Shown here: positions 32,601 to 44,756 of the stretch, in pieces
How the letters are laid out: every line of letters starts with the position of its first letter
How positions within the stretch are numbered: the stretch's first letter is position 1
From: Moniliella sp. 'wahieum'
Taxonomy: Eukaryota > Basidiomycota > Moniliellomycetes > Moniliellales > Moniliellaceae
Assembly (NCBI GenBank): GCA_003971905.1
Contig: RSEE01000009.1
Span: forward strand, 930,001-994,000
DNA: 64,000 nt
Reading direction: 5' to 3'
Made by a program: the position numbers and the translations under genes
Notes under the pieces: generated by a model
Told to the model about the DNA's origin: nothing
Databases searched by the model: none
Seen by the model: only the letters and a program-made list of their open reading frames with translations

Positions 32601-34200
32601 CTGGATTGTAAGAGGGAGAGAGGGTGTGGTGCCACAACACTGGAACAGTGGCACCAACAGCCCTAGTCTCCATGGTTCCCTTCGGTGTTTTCCTTCCAAC
32701 AAAATATTCTTCCTTAACAGAAAATAATGGAGATGAGGAAAAGGATAAGGATCACATATTTATTCATCGAGGAAAAAAAAAGGAAGCGAGGTACTATATA
32801 CCTCGGAGAAGATAGCATGCGAGCTGAGTCGCACTACGTAGAAAGAAAGGGGAGCATATACAAAGGGGGAACATTTTCTAGAAAACAAATCAGAGTCCAC
32901 AGAAATCTTCTGTGACTGATATATATGTTTGACCAGGGGGGTCTGGTCCGACATTCCTCGAAGGTATAGCAATATTCTCTGTCATACACTGCCTGGTTCA
33001 CTCAAAAGGGGGATAAAAGAGGAGCACCAATGCGCAAAGCCTCCTTGAGTTCTGTAGCAATCGACCGAGCAGCTGTCCGAGCAGCGATCATGATCGTCTA
33101 TACTACATAGGATTCGATTCCGGTCCTTCGGGATACAACGACGCATCTGAAACATAAAGACCGTGTGGGTCATACGCTCATGGGTTTGGGGATCGCACAC
33201 TGTTTCACTTGGATCCACCCCATCCGTACGTGTCCATCTGGAGAGCTTGAAACAACTTGGACGTTGACGGAAGAAAGAAGAAAGGTCTCAGCGGCTACAA
33301 AGACTTTAGCAAGCGACAACGAGCTCATGTGACTCCAGGTCCCCATGAGGATGAGCGGATTGGGCCTGGCCAAGCGGTTGCTTTGAACTGTCCTGTGAGT
33401 GCATGTGAATGGGAATCATCAATGATATATATACCCTCAATCGCCCAGCGTTCACGAACAAAGGAAGGTAGAGAGGCGAGCCGGTTGATCGTGATCCCCC
33501 TGTGTGGAAAGCAGAGTCTCAATAACCCAGCTATTATATATATTAGTGTTGCAAGCTCACATGCAAAGAAGGAAACCGAAAGACGCACACCTAATTAACT
33601 ATTGCTTTCAGACACGAGGAGCATACTCCTGATATTGATAGTGACCAAAAGGAACAACCAGAGCGGATAGGGCAAACACCATATAGTTTTGCCAGTGCGT
33701 TTCCCTCCCATTTCGTTTGTACGTTCGATAGGAGAGTGCTGAACGCTGGGAAGTAACTAGTAACAGAAAACACGAAAAGGACTGGGATGCGTAGCTGCCA
33801 TGATGAGGAAGAGCCGGTCAAGCAAAATACTCTTCAATCACTTCAATGTCACGGTCAGAGTACAACGGCTGCCTTAGTGTGTCTCGATGTGCAGCCTATA
33901 TTGCTACTTCCTATATGCCGATCTGAGATACAAACTAACGTATGATGGCCGCAAAACACTTTGGTGAAACATTATACAAGGGCTTTTCATGTGTACTCTG
34001 AAAGAATACTTATCTATGGCACCAGAAACTGTACTTGTGTGGACCAAATTGGCCCACAGTTCCAAACCACAGTTTTTAAAGAACGATGCACCTTGAACAG
34101 TCTGATGTAGCCTATATAAGACGCTAGCAGGCTGGGAGGTGCAGCATGAATGGAGCTCAAAAAATGCATGAGACAAGGGGGGTGGGGGGCTTTATAATAC
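32600..34200 (-). mobile_element. Degenerate element, probable Ty1/copia relic, in an AT-rich island
   Basis: This 1.6 kb is clearly AT-richer than its flanks and carries no intact gene. On the minus strand, 33904-34176 translates to a stretch resembling the end of a copia integrase: KNCGLELWANLVHTSTVSG, then HMKSPCIMFHQSV and YLRSAY. These fit the pattern LW..AV.TA.Y..NR......TPYE...G..P..S.LR.FG.AY. Everything further along (33.9 to 32.6 kb) is too decayed to read. A short inverted GTGGTGCCAC/GTGGCACCAAC pair lies at 32629-32663. The element type is inferred; boundaries are set by composition only. Confidence 0.42.
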
Positions 34201-34304
34201 AGCGTTCAGCATCGCACCGATCCAACCCGAATAGCCCCAACGAGAGAAAAAAGGAGGGTGGGGGGCAAAAGAGCCACACCAATTAAGAAAAAAAGAAAAA
34301 AGGC

Positions 34305-35237
34305 TTAGAAGCTAAAGCAGCCAGCAATCTGGCCACCGTCCATAACAAGTTCGGAACCCGTCATGAACGTGCACTCATGGTTGTAGGAACAAGGTGGCAT
34401 TGGCCACATCTAGTGCGGGTGCCCATAGGCCTTGAGGGATTTCCTGAACGATTTTGGCCGAATCCATCTGGGCCACAATGTCGGTTATGCAGTAACCTGG
34501 GTGGACGCTACAAAAAGAAGAACAGGGGGAGTTAGTTTGTTCTTTTGTACTGCGAAGACGGATCAAGCGCAGAAAAATCCGGGCCGTTGAAGAGCACACA
34601 TACCTATTGACACGGATGTTGTGCTGCGCACCAGCCAAGGCAGCCGCCTTGGTAAAGTTACGAATGGCGCCCTTGGTGGAACAGTAATTGGCCAATGCGC
34701 TGTTCCCCACAATGCCAAGAATGGAGCTCATCTGAATGATGCTTCCTCCCGCCAAAGGTTTCGTAGGGGAAGTCAGTTTCATCAATCCAAAGGCGCCCCG
34801 GGTACCGAGAAAGACCGAGTCCAGGTTGACCGCATGAATGCGTTTCCACTGGTCAAAGGACGAGTGCTCGTCAAACGTGTGAGGTGGAAAAGCCATGCCC
34901 GCATTGTTGACAAGCACGTCCAACCGTCCATAGCGCGTTTCGACATGGGAAAACAACTCAGCCCATTCTTGTTCCGATTCGGCATTTAGGGTACGGAATT
35001 CGCCGCTGCCGCTCCCGCAAGCGGTAATGTCCTGAATAACTTTCTGTCCGGCCTTGCGGTCCCGCCCAACGCAGATCACCGTGGCGCCTTCCTCGGCCAT
35101 ACGGATGGCGATGGCCGCCCGAGCCCACGGGTAGCGCCCGTGACAATGGCCACTTGACCCGCAAGCTTGCCTGCGTTTGCAGGAGAGGTTGAGGTGGCGA
35201 CGGGCATATTGGCGGCGGTGGTAGCGATGGGTGCCAT
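34305..35237 (-). CDS. Short-chain dehydrogenase/reductase
   Basis: A classical NAD(P)-dependent SDR. From the start MAPIATTAANMPVATS the Rossmann motif begins AGKLAGQVAIVTGA; a frame change near 35130 joins it to AIAIRMAEEGATVICVGRD. Then come VLVNNAGMAFP, SIIQMSSILG with the catalytic Ser, YCSTK (about 34675-34690) as YxxxK, and IRVNSVHPGY spliced across a 96-base intron (34508-34603, GTATGT...TTTGTAG). The C-terminus FMTGSELVMDGGQIAGC is typical of FabG-like and 3-oxoacyl reductase-like SDRs; a second frame change near 34390 is needed. The length is about 278 residues. The substrate is unknown; no pathway neighbours are present. Confidence 0.94.
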
Positions 35238-38200
35238 ATTGAATAAAGGAGGATGAGAGATGGTTTTGTGAGCGAGGGCAGTGAGAGGATGGGTGGAAAG
35301 GGGTTGTCGTGTGTTGAATAATTGTTGTGGTGTGGAGAAAAAGGATGAACACGACGAAATGCCCGCCTATTTATGTGTTCTCCTCAATGCGACTGACGGT
35401 CGACACCTGCTGCGCGATATACCAAAACACGTATAGTGCAGGCATGCCAATCTATCCTGCCGGAGGATATGGTCTCATGATGAAGAGAGCGACGTTCCGA
35501 GATGGAGAGCATCAAGGAGCTCGGGATGGTGTAACTTTTGCACCATATACCGACCACTCATCCCAGACTTGATTGGAGACAAAGTGGAGAGGATAGAGAG
35601 TTCCGTGTTGGTAAAAGAGTATAGAGGCGCAGCTGTGGCGTCTTCTCCGCGGGGTCACTGCCCCCTAGCTTGTTTTCTGCTCCACACTTTCCCCACACCG
35701 CCCACAAACACCACAGGTGGTCCACCAGGGCCGAAGTATCCATGCCGCGGGACAAACACGGTACAGAAGGAGTCTCGCAGACCCCAGGGTCAAAACGAGC
35801 CCTATCATTCTTTGTAGCGTCTCGTCCTGTGGCCTGATCAGAGGAAATGAGGGGGGCGAGATATGCAACCCTCCTTGACTCAGTGCTGGCAGAGACGCGC
35901 ACAGTACTCCTTGATGCAGAAGCACGATGGGCGATATGGAGCCTGAGTATAATCGATCTGAATGTGAGAGGAAGCGCTGCAAAAGGTGAGTCGTCTGGCA
36001 ATACGCACGAGCAGCTCCTGGTTATGTTATAGAGAGATCAAATGTTTTTGCCGCACTCTCCTCTCTCCACTGTGAAAGCCTCAGCTACCCGTTACCCACA
36101 GGCAAATCAAATCTCCTCGGGGCAAAAATGGTCTTAGTAATGCCGGCGACGGCCTTGTTGCAAAGTTCAGCGCTTTCTAAGAGAGTATACTGGCACTGAG
36201 TACTGTCACATATATGCGTGCTGTGGTACCCGATACCGTCACATAACTAGTTGTGCACACACTCTGTATTAGGAACTAGGTACTGTAGTGCAACAGATAT
36301 CGTAGCCCCCGTGTATCCTCGGCTCGGGTAGTGGTTCCTAGCACGGGTTGCAATTCGGATCTCAGATCTCAGTCCTCAACAGCCTCAGTCCCCAGGCCTC
36401 AGGCCTCAGGGCCTCAGATCCGCGCGTTACGTTGGGGCACACCAGGTCACACTGAGGCAGACGAGGAGGCGGGCGGCAAAAGTGAAACACATCTCGCTGT
36501 GTTGGAACGCGGAACAAGTAAGACACGCATGGGTCGTCTGAAACAGTGCAAGGGCTCGCGCGGGGCGACACTGAGTACTGAGGCGACAATGGGGGCAAAC
36601 GAGTGCGGGCGCGGCAAACGACCAATGATTAATGAGCGCAATGATTAATGCGCGCACAGCGTGAGAGTCCGTTGGGTTGTGGAAGACGAACGGAAGTGAG
36701 GGAGGGATGGTTGTTCTATTCCAAGAAGAAGTCTCTCACCTCCGGAAGGATACAGAGGGGAGAGTCGGACAGGAAGGAGTGATTACGAATGCTGGCATGC
36801 CGGCGTCTTTTTGCAATCACGCCAACAGGGGTGTCCTGGGGTGGGGGGCGGTGGGTGGCAAGCGTCAACGCATGTCATGGATGTCCGACGTCTCCCGCAG
36901 CCCAGCCCAACTGATTATGTATGCATCTCACTCCATCTTTACTTTTGATGCTACTCGATACACTCATCGACACCGATCAACGACCATCATGCATCATCAT
37001 GCATCATCCATCATTCTCTCCGCATGTCAGACATCCCCGACAGGGCGGCATGTGTGTCTGAATAGTCGCTCGCGTCAAATGCCCATTCCAAATTCGAAGC
37101 CGTATGGTTGTGTGTGATAATATCCTTAGGCGCCCGGATGCCCTGGATGCTCGCTATTGTGAATGTTATGTACACACATTCTACCCTTTAGGCCTTATGC
37201 ACGATTATCGCTCCATTCTGCACGGTCCTTTTGTAGTACCCGCCTGGCCTCCAGTCCCGCATGTCGACCCATTCTTACCAGCCTCTCGTCTTCTTGGTGG
37301 CATATGCGCGACATCAAATGCACAAACCCAGCACATGGATCAGAGGAACAGGTGTGGCAAAATGGCGGAAGGGGAGATATCAACACACAGAGCCGAGACG
37401 GATCTCCAATATTACCTTTGTACCCCCCCCCCCCCTTACACCTCCACCTCCCAGCCGCTGATCCACGCGGGCCACTCTCGTTGTCCCACTGAACCTGTGG
37501 CATGGTGCATCACCTCCTTTGTTGTCAGCCGCGTACTAAAAGTCAGTTATAGGTAACACAACAGAAGCCACCAGCAGACGAAAAGTGATCAACAGTTCCC
37601 ACTAGCCCACTGATCTCTTCGTCTCCCCTCTGATTCGGGCACATTTCTTCCCTCTCACCGCGTCAGGACTCTCGCTCGCCGTCATATACTGCCCAACAAA
37701 AGTTGGATGGACTCTGGTGCAATATGGAGAGAAACAGAGTGTGCGCATCCTCGGTTATACATGCCTTGCTTTTTTCTACCCCCCTTCCCTCGCCCGCCTG
37801 TGCGTGCACGGGGTCAGCACGGATCTTTCCTCCTCTAATTATCATGTCCGACTAGAAAATACAACGACGATGAGCCCAAACTAGTGTGTTTGTCCCTGCT
37901 TTGTTAGCGAGAGTCGGACTGTGAGCAGGCCCAAGTCCATCATGGGCGAGACCTGCATGATGGGCGAGACTTATCATGTAGATCGGTCCTTACCATGGAG
38001 GAAAAGAAAAAAGGATATAGCAGTCAAGTGGGAGAAGCTGTTCTGTCGAGCGGGAAAACATGCCATGTAAAAGAAATGCGGTAGGGCTATCGACTCCTAT
38101 CGACAGAGGAAGTCGACCTCTACCGTCACACTCACCGCTGCTGCCAGACGCTCATCCGTATTCGTCCTATACAGACAAAATCCTAGACCTTGTTGACCCA

Positions 38201-40370
38201 ACAATTCCTTCCCCAAGTTTTTCTGAGAGCTGACACGAGTAGAGTGTTGTGGCCTTACTCAGCCAAAAACCCACTGAGACACAGTGAGAGCGGGAGCAGT
38301 CGATGCTGATCTTAATTTGTGCGAGACAAACGAGTATGGGCAGTGAAGTGTACAGATACAAGGACAGGTATGGGTGCAACAGCGCGCGCGGAATGTCCCT
38401 GTACAGCTAGTCCTAACCAAATAATGCACTTATAGTGTGGTCGGAACCGATGGCCCGGAAGCGCTAATCCGGGGCATTATGGCACTTCAGGCATGGCCAT
38501 GCACATCGCCAACAAAGGCCATTCTTTCGGTTACAAAAAACCGCGATCAAATGGGGCCGAGGAGGGTCGGGCGGGTAAGGGGTAGAAGAAGGTATGCGGA
38601 AATTAAGAGGGTGCAAGGTGTGGTTGCTACTGGGTATGTCGTGTGCCAAAAGTCATGTCTTGCTACGCGCCCTTACATGATGTCTCTGTGTCTCTATCGC
38701 CAGCGCCAGCACCAGCACCAGCATCAGCACGCACCAGCACCATCAAGCGAGCGCAGTGAGGAGGCTGTATCACCCCCCCCACCCCACAGAGTGTCTCGGT
38801 GCGAAAAAAAAGATGAGATTCTGCACGTTCTCTAATGGGTACGATATGGTGGGGGAAGTACTCGCCCCCGGTACCCGATGTTCTCAACCAGCTCAGAGCT
38901 GGGCGTTGTCGCGGTGGAGCGCGCGAGCGCACTCGCGCGGGTCACGGGCGGGGCTGTCGCGAATGAGAGCGAGTCACTATGGTGAGAACAGTGTGGCAAT
39001 TTATTGAATCAGCTGATGTTGACACTCTTAACATAGCCTCTCAAAGGGGGCTCAACGGCAGAGCGAGCTCAACGTGAGTGCCCCCGTGCCTCAACATTGC
39101 CATTGATCGAATTGAATCGTCCATGTGTTGTTGCGGTCGTCGGTCCACCCAGCATCCAGCACCCAGCCGCCAGCTTCTACCCAATCAGTCTAGGGGGGGT
39201 TGTCACAGCCGCTGACCTGCCTCAGTGTAAGGCGGCCGTGCCTGTGCCCTGAGGGTGATGCAGATTATTATGGAAACCTACCGCAAGTTTCACTTGAAGC
39301 TTGAAGGCTTCAGCTTGAAGGCTGATGCGCTGATGAGTACTGAGTTACTGAGTCGATGAGGCCTGCGGGGCTGAGGCCACACACGGTCATATTCACACCC
39401 TCAGGCCTCAGACAGGTCAGGGTCACCGACCCGGTCAGCCCCCCGGTGAGGACCTGAGGCCCGTATGAGGCTGCTGTGTTCGCCAAGGAGTCGGCCAGAG
39501 TCGGGATGGCCTGACCTATCCTCTACTGCTTAATCGACCTCAGGCCTCAGGGCCCCATTGCATATTGGTCGAGATCAGAGGATAATGGGGAATGGAGCTG
39601 CTTGCTGAGTTCGCCTGTGGTCCGTTATACGTGTCAGTACAAAGTAAGTATCCATAGTTTTTGACAGGCTGACGATGCCAACCAATAATGAGTAGACAGC
39701 GCCGAAGGGGGTGCACCAGATGCGCCATCCCATCCTTTGCTAGAGGGGGGCGCGATGGTAAGATTCATCATGGAGACCAGAGCACACTACAGTAGTTCCA
39801 TGTTGGCTGCCCCCAGGTCTCAGGTTTCCGGCGTCAGAACTATACAGCAACAGGTGTATGGCAGTGTGGTGGCAGCGTGGTGGCTGTGTGGCTGTTGGGC
39901 GGGGCAGGCTGGGCTGAGTGTGGGAGACAGGCGTGGTGGGAGGCGGCCGATGGGGTGATAGTCTGAGCGGTCTTACATCTGTGAGAGCTGCGGTATGCGG
40001 CGGTCAGACCGTCAGATTCTGACATATGGGGGCGGGGTGGGATCTGGTGGGACACTGGTGTCTGGGGACACAGCGGAAAGGCGTGCTGTTGGGCCCTGTT
40101 GAGCCTCCCCGCACTGATCCGCCACAACTCACACTCGACAGACACGCGCTATGCCTGCGCTGGCGAACCCTCTGTGGCTCGTGCGCCCCTTTTGCTCTGC
40201 CGCCGCGCTCGAACGCCACAACAAGCGACAGTATAAATACCGCCAGCTCGGCCCTTGTGGACTTTCTGCGCTCCCTCTCCGCATCAGGCTCCGGCACATC
40301 CATCTCTCTTCACTGCCTTGTCCACTGCTGCCCTCATATTTCCTCGCTCGCTCCACTCACCTCCAGACGA
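35238..40370. other. 5-kb gene-poor region with scattered heptamer tracts
   Basis: I see no supportable gene. Landmarks: a region with open frames but no family at 35560-36000; AGATCTC and AGGCCTC tracts at 36357-36420; two copies of AATGATTAATG at 36624-36650; ATGCATCATC units at 36990-37012; a C13 run at 37423-37435; a duplicated ATGGGCGAGAC near 37942-37970; an AAGCTTG/AGGCTT tract with AGTACTG at 39293-39345; and AGGCCTC tracts at 39405-39555. The middle (37.5-38.5 kb) is AT-richer and could hold unrecognisable transposon remains. Confidence 0.5.
40232..40239 (+). promoter_or_regulatory. TATA box candidate for the endosulfine gene
   Basis: TATAAATA, a close match to a canonical TATA element, lies 132 bases before the ATG at 40371. 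Confidence 0.5.
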
Positions 40371-41206
40371 ATGGCTGTACGTTCCCTTCCAAAACTGAGA
40401 GCCACGCCCCATCAACATTGACCCTCGTTCCTCTTCTTCCCATGCAAAAAGAAGCTAACCTCTACTGTTTGGACAGACGACCCCTTCCCCTTCTCCCATG
40501 TCAGCCGCTGATGCCACCTTGGCCGCCCGGTTTGGCGGTCGGGTACCCACCAAGAAACCGTGGCTCCAAGCACGGCTTAAGGAGCGCAAATACTTTGATT
40601 CTGGTGACTATGCTCTAAGTCAAGCGGGAAAGGCGGACCGGCGCGAAGTGGGACGGGAGATAGCCACCCCTCAAGCATTGGGCGCAGGCACGGTGGATAC
40701 GAAACCAGAGCGGGAACCGGAACCGGAAGTGTTGGTGAGCAGAGAGCAGGTCCACGACCAAGGGCTAGAGGAGGAGATGATGATGAAGGAAGAGCCAGAG
40801 ACCGAGTGTGCCTTTGTTTCTTCGCCTGGCATCTCCCTTGCTCTTCGGGGGACGTCGGACCGTTACCGTTCTGCCACGTTGCCCACTTCTTGCTCTCCTT
40901 GCACGTGCGCTGTTGGTTCCTCGCCACCGCTCCTCCGTACCGCGTCGCTTGCCTCGCCCTTACTTGTTCCTAGGTCTCCTTCTACCCCTCATCAAAACCT
41001 TCCATGTTCCCCGACCGAGGTCTGCAGCGGGTCTCGACCATCCCCATTCACCACGCCGGCTCGCCCCATGGTCTTTCTTCGGTTACCGGCTCGGTGGTCA
41101 TGCCCCCTTCACCCTCTGCCGCGCACAGCACAATGGGAGGACAAGGCAGGTGTCCACCGCACCTCCGTCCTCGCTCTGGGTCCCAGTTGAGTCGAGAATC
41201 GTTTAG
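40371..41206 (+). CDS. IGO1: Endosulfine-family PP2A-B55 inhibitor (Igo1-like)
   Basis: Endosulfines, once phosphorylated by Greatwall/Rim15-type kinases, inhibit PP2A-B55 and promote mitosis or quiescence. Exon 1 is only ATG-GCT; a 100-base intron (40377-40476, GTACGT...GCTAACC...ACAG) joins it in frame to TTPSPSPMSAADATLAARFG. The diagnostic core follows: WLQARLKERKYFDSGDYALS. The phosphosite motif FDSGDY is at 40594-40611, intact and in one frame. The remainder is a long disordered tail: Glu-rich (EREPEPEVLV, EEEMMMKEEPE), then Ser/Pro-rich (IPIHHAGSPHGLSSV near 41035-41085). Frame changes near 40970 and 41145 are likely, so the stop is uncertain: 41206 or later. The tail is longer than in yeast Igo1. 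Confidence 0.88.
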
Positions 41207-42564
41207 TGCCTCCGATGCGGCTCGCGCCGCTTCTAAGGCAAACGATGTGGCCAATGAGCAGATAGGTCCTCGGGTCCCAGAAGAGCGAGGTGGTCTTACC
41301 CTAGCCCTGGCCTTGCTCATCATCTGCTCTGTCACCATGCATCTTCATTACTTGGACTTTTGTTGTCTTGATCTCGTCCCATCTTTTTGCTTGTCTCATT
41401 TCATCTCAACTCTCAATCTCATCTCGTCTCGTCTCGTCTCATCTGATCTCATGTGAACTTCCTCGTCTCTTCGTCTTGTCTTGGTCAGTTGTTCAGTTGT
41501 TGATTTCTTGCTATACCATTCCTACGGAGGTGTCCTCACTGCAGGAGATCACGACGACCACGTGCAAATTTGCGTGGGATGAGGTCATACGAGTACAGGT
41601 TGCGCTCTCCGCTCTTCGCCTCTAGTCTCGCCTATGTGAAAGGAAAGGATGTTGCAAAGACTTCTGCATCCAGGCCCCATGGAGGGAGAGATGGAAGATG
41701 GAGTACGGTCCGGGTCTGAGAACTGACGTGGATTTTATGTCACAGATACAAACAGGGAGAAAATGGAAGGGCTGTGCTATACCAGTGGCAGCCCAGGGGC
41801 GAGAAACTCAAAGGAAGTATGAGAACTACGCGGAATGCGGTCTTCTTCTTCTCCCTCTCCCCACCTATCTCAATACACTTTTTCATCTGCTGCCTGAAGT
41901 CTAAGGTCAATCTCCACGTTGTGTGCGCCAAGAACCCAGGTAAGATGCATCCCTCCTCCGCCATCGCGATTTTATCGGGACGAGGTATATAGGCCTGCAT
42001 CCCAGAACCACCGAAAGATATAATGGGGCTAGAGGGACAGAAATGTCAATGCTGATTGAAAATTGGAGTCAAGCGGTTGTAAACGTAAAGCGTACGTAAA
42101 GGAGAACAAAAGGTGAGATTGTACGTTGGGACGGTCGTACGGTCGTAACGCGTAAGGAGGGGTCATCGTGTTGGGCGCGGGAAGCGGGGGGAGGAACGAA
42201 GGAGGGGAGAGGATCACAGGATAAGCCAGGTCGTTCAAGTCGTTATAGGGAGGAGCGGGGGGGATGAGGAAAAGGAAAGACGTGGCACGCTGTGCTCACG
42301 CCGAGGTTGAAAGATAAAAGGGGGAAAGGCGTAATGGGAAAGGGGCAATACGTGAGAGGTAAGGGGAAAGGGGAAAGGGAAGGGGTGAGGGAAGGAACAA
42401 GCGGCAACAGAGACCAATGACGCACCCACAAGCAACCCCAACAGAAAAAAAAATAAACAAAAAAGACAACCGAAAAAGATGAAAAGCCAAGCCAACAGAA
42501 GCCATGAGGAGACCACAACGGACGGAGGCGGAGGGGGGAGGAGAAGGGGGTAAGATGGTCATCA
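41207..42564. other. Intergenic, no gene recognised
   Basis: The first 250 bases may still be endosulfine coding (ASDAARAASKANDVANEQ near 41210-41265) if its stop lies further on. A TCTCGTCTCATC repeat tract is at 41390-41450. From 42180 to 42560 the plus strand is purine-rich (GGGGAAAGG-type runs), probably the 3' region of the next minus-strand gene. Nothing else is identifiable. Confidence 0.45.
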
Positions 42565-44675
42565 TCATGCACCCTCTCTGTTCGGCGCGGGACGCGGGCG
42601 AGCGTTTGGAGCGGGAGGGCAAGCCCAGTCGTTTCTTCCTCGTCGCAGGCAAGCGCAGCTGAACCGTCTGTGGCGCGGCGAGCGGGTCGAGCTGGCCAGG
42701 GGAAGGTGGGGTGCGCTTCCGGTAGAAGGGCCGCGCTTCCCTTCCGGTGCGGACGAGGCCAGGGTAATGGGTGAGGGAGAGGCGATGGGAGGCGTGGCCG
42801 TCGAATCAGGGAACGAAGGTTGCACGGTATGATGTTTACGAGAGCGATGCAAGCGCGACGTGACAGTACTCGGCAACGTCGGAATGGGCTTCAAGGATGG
42901 CGCATGGAGCCGGTGGGACCAATTGCGATCGGCTGAGCTGATGCAGGAATCCGAATCGTCCCAGGGCACATCAGGCAAAAAGTCCACTCGTTTCTCCACA
43001 ATCATCGGTGCGATCTCTTCTTGGGGATTGGGATTGCAAGCGCTCCGAGCGCGGATGCGGTCCGCCCGAACCGGGTCAACACTGGGCGACGCTGCCAACG
43101 CTAGACGGACCGCTGACAAACTGGCGAGAGGCGAAGGTGTCCGCGTACCAGCCTCTCTCTTGGTTTCCCCTCGGCATCCGTTTCCTCGTCCGATGTACTG
43201 GATGGCACAGTCGACGGCGCACTCCGTCCGCCCCTGGCCGCGGTCGGTAGGCCACTCAGACCCGTTCCCAACCCAAGACTGGCGCACGGCACTCAAACTC
43301 GCCTGGACAGCTGCATACCGTTCCTCCTCCTCCCGATCCGCATCGAGGGTCAGATGCGCCATTGGGGTGGCGGTCACTGTGGCCCGATGGGCGCGGTGTA
43401 GACGATGGGTGTGTTGGAGTGGGTGCATTGGCGATCCGGGCGCGGCGGGCCTTTTCGGCAGATCCATCCCTAACGTCATGGTGGCACTGCGTCCCCGCCG
43501 AGGTGTGTTAAGGGGTCGTTGGAGCGCAGTAGGATCCTGGGATGTCTGTTCCGATGGCGAGACGGGAAAGGGGTTGGGGTCTGGAGTGGAGGCCGGGACT
43601 GTCACGGGGCGGGAGGAAGGAGCGCCGGTGGGCGCAGTAATTCCTGGGCCTCCCTTCATTGGCATTGCACGTAACGTCTCTGCGGTACTTTGGCGCGAGA
43701 TGGTTGGAGCCGAAACGGCGAGTTTGGGCAAGGGTAAGTGGAACAGCGGGTCCGTGTGAATGGACTGATGTGTTTGTCCTGCTTTTCGTTGTGTTTTTCG
43801 TGTTTTTCGTGCTTAACGTGCTTGTCAGACGAAGTGAGGGAAACACTGGGGGAGATGGTTTGATGAATCTCTTGCTCGGATGGGTGTTGGTGCTCCGAAG
43901 CAGTGTGCTGACGGTGGGACTGCCGGGCTCGGCGGGTGCTCAAGTCAGACAGTTTCTTGAGTGGGCGACCGATCGCAGGCAATGCCGCCCGCGCTCCGCC
44001 AGTGGTGCGGCTAGTGAATTGTTTATTGGCAATTCTTGGCCCGGGTGGCATCTGGTAACGTGCAAGGTAATCCTGTGCCGAGGGGAACTCCAGCGCTGCA
44101 TTCAACACTGGTCTTCCCACCCTTCCTGACGGGGAGCTGGGGTGGAAGGCACAGGTAAGGGCAAGGGCCATGAAGCGACGGCAGATTCGGGCCCGACCTC
44201 GGCGCGGGTTCTGCTGTTCAAGGACGCAGCGTGTGATCCCCGTCGACCTGAGACAGGCGCGACCGGTAGCGGTCCCGGGGCACGCGGACAGCCATCCTCC
44301 TCCAAAATCTTGTCCAGCACAGCGAGGGCGGCGGTGCGCGGGGTAAGCGTCGTCGGTGAGGATGATGCCGCACAGTGCATCGTCCGGGACGGCCGGACGA
44401 GAGAGCAACGAAGTTGGGCGTTTTGGATTCGGCGTGGTCGTTGAAGCGCGTCTCTCGGCAAGTTGCTATGTGGAGAGGATGCGGTCAGAGAAGGAGAGGC
44501 AGGGACCAGAGGTGGGGGAAGACGGGCAGGGACGGACCTTGGCTTCGAGCTGCATGTGCTCCTGGATGGTGTGGCGCTGGATCCAGCTGAACGACTCGAG
44601 GTCCCAGATCGCCAGCAGCGGCACGCGCCGTTGCGACGCGTCCTGGGTGAAGACGATGGCGCCGTAGAGATGCAT
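42565..44675 (-). CDS. Longin-like (Ykt6-type) N-terminus with long disordered C-terminus
   Basis: The start MHLYGAIVFTQD opens a region like the longin domain of R-SNARE Ykt6: LAIWDLESFSWIQRHTIQEH. An intron at 44466-44537 (GTCCGT...ACATAG) follows, then LAERRASTTTPN, LCGIILTDDAYPA, and after a frame change RTAALAVLDKILEED and FPSAQDYLARYQ. These fit Ykt6 spacing up to the domain end. The SNARE motif and the C-terminal CC prenylation box expected next are not found. Instead coding runs on in long frames with a KHVKHEKHEKHNEKQDKH stretch, Pro/Ser-rich sequence and acidic FLPDVPWDDSDSC, ending PNREGA* at 42565. The longin assignment is tentative; two adjacent genes are possible. A 12-base tandem repeat lies just upstream. 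Confidence 0.4.
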
Positions 44676-44685
44676 TGGCGACGGC

Positions 44686-44756
44686 GGGGACAGCGTCGGG
44701 GACAGCGTTGGGGACAGCGTTGGGGACAGCGTTGGGGACAGCGTGGGGACAGCAAC
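44686..44756. repeat. 12-bp minisatellite GGGGACAGCGTT
   Basis: Between five and six tandem copies of GGGGACAGCGTT (first copy ends TC, one copy lacks a T, the last is degenerate) start 11 bases upstream of the longin-like gene's ATG. On that gene's coding strand it reads CCCC-AACGCTGT. It is not a member of the palindromic heptamer class. Confidence 0.9.
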
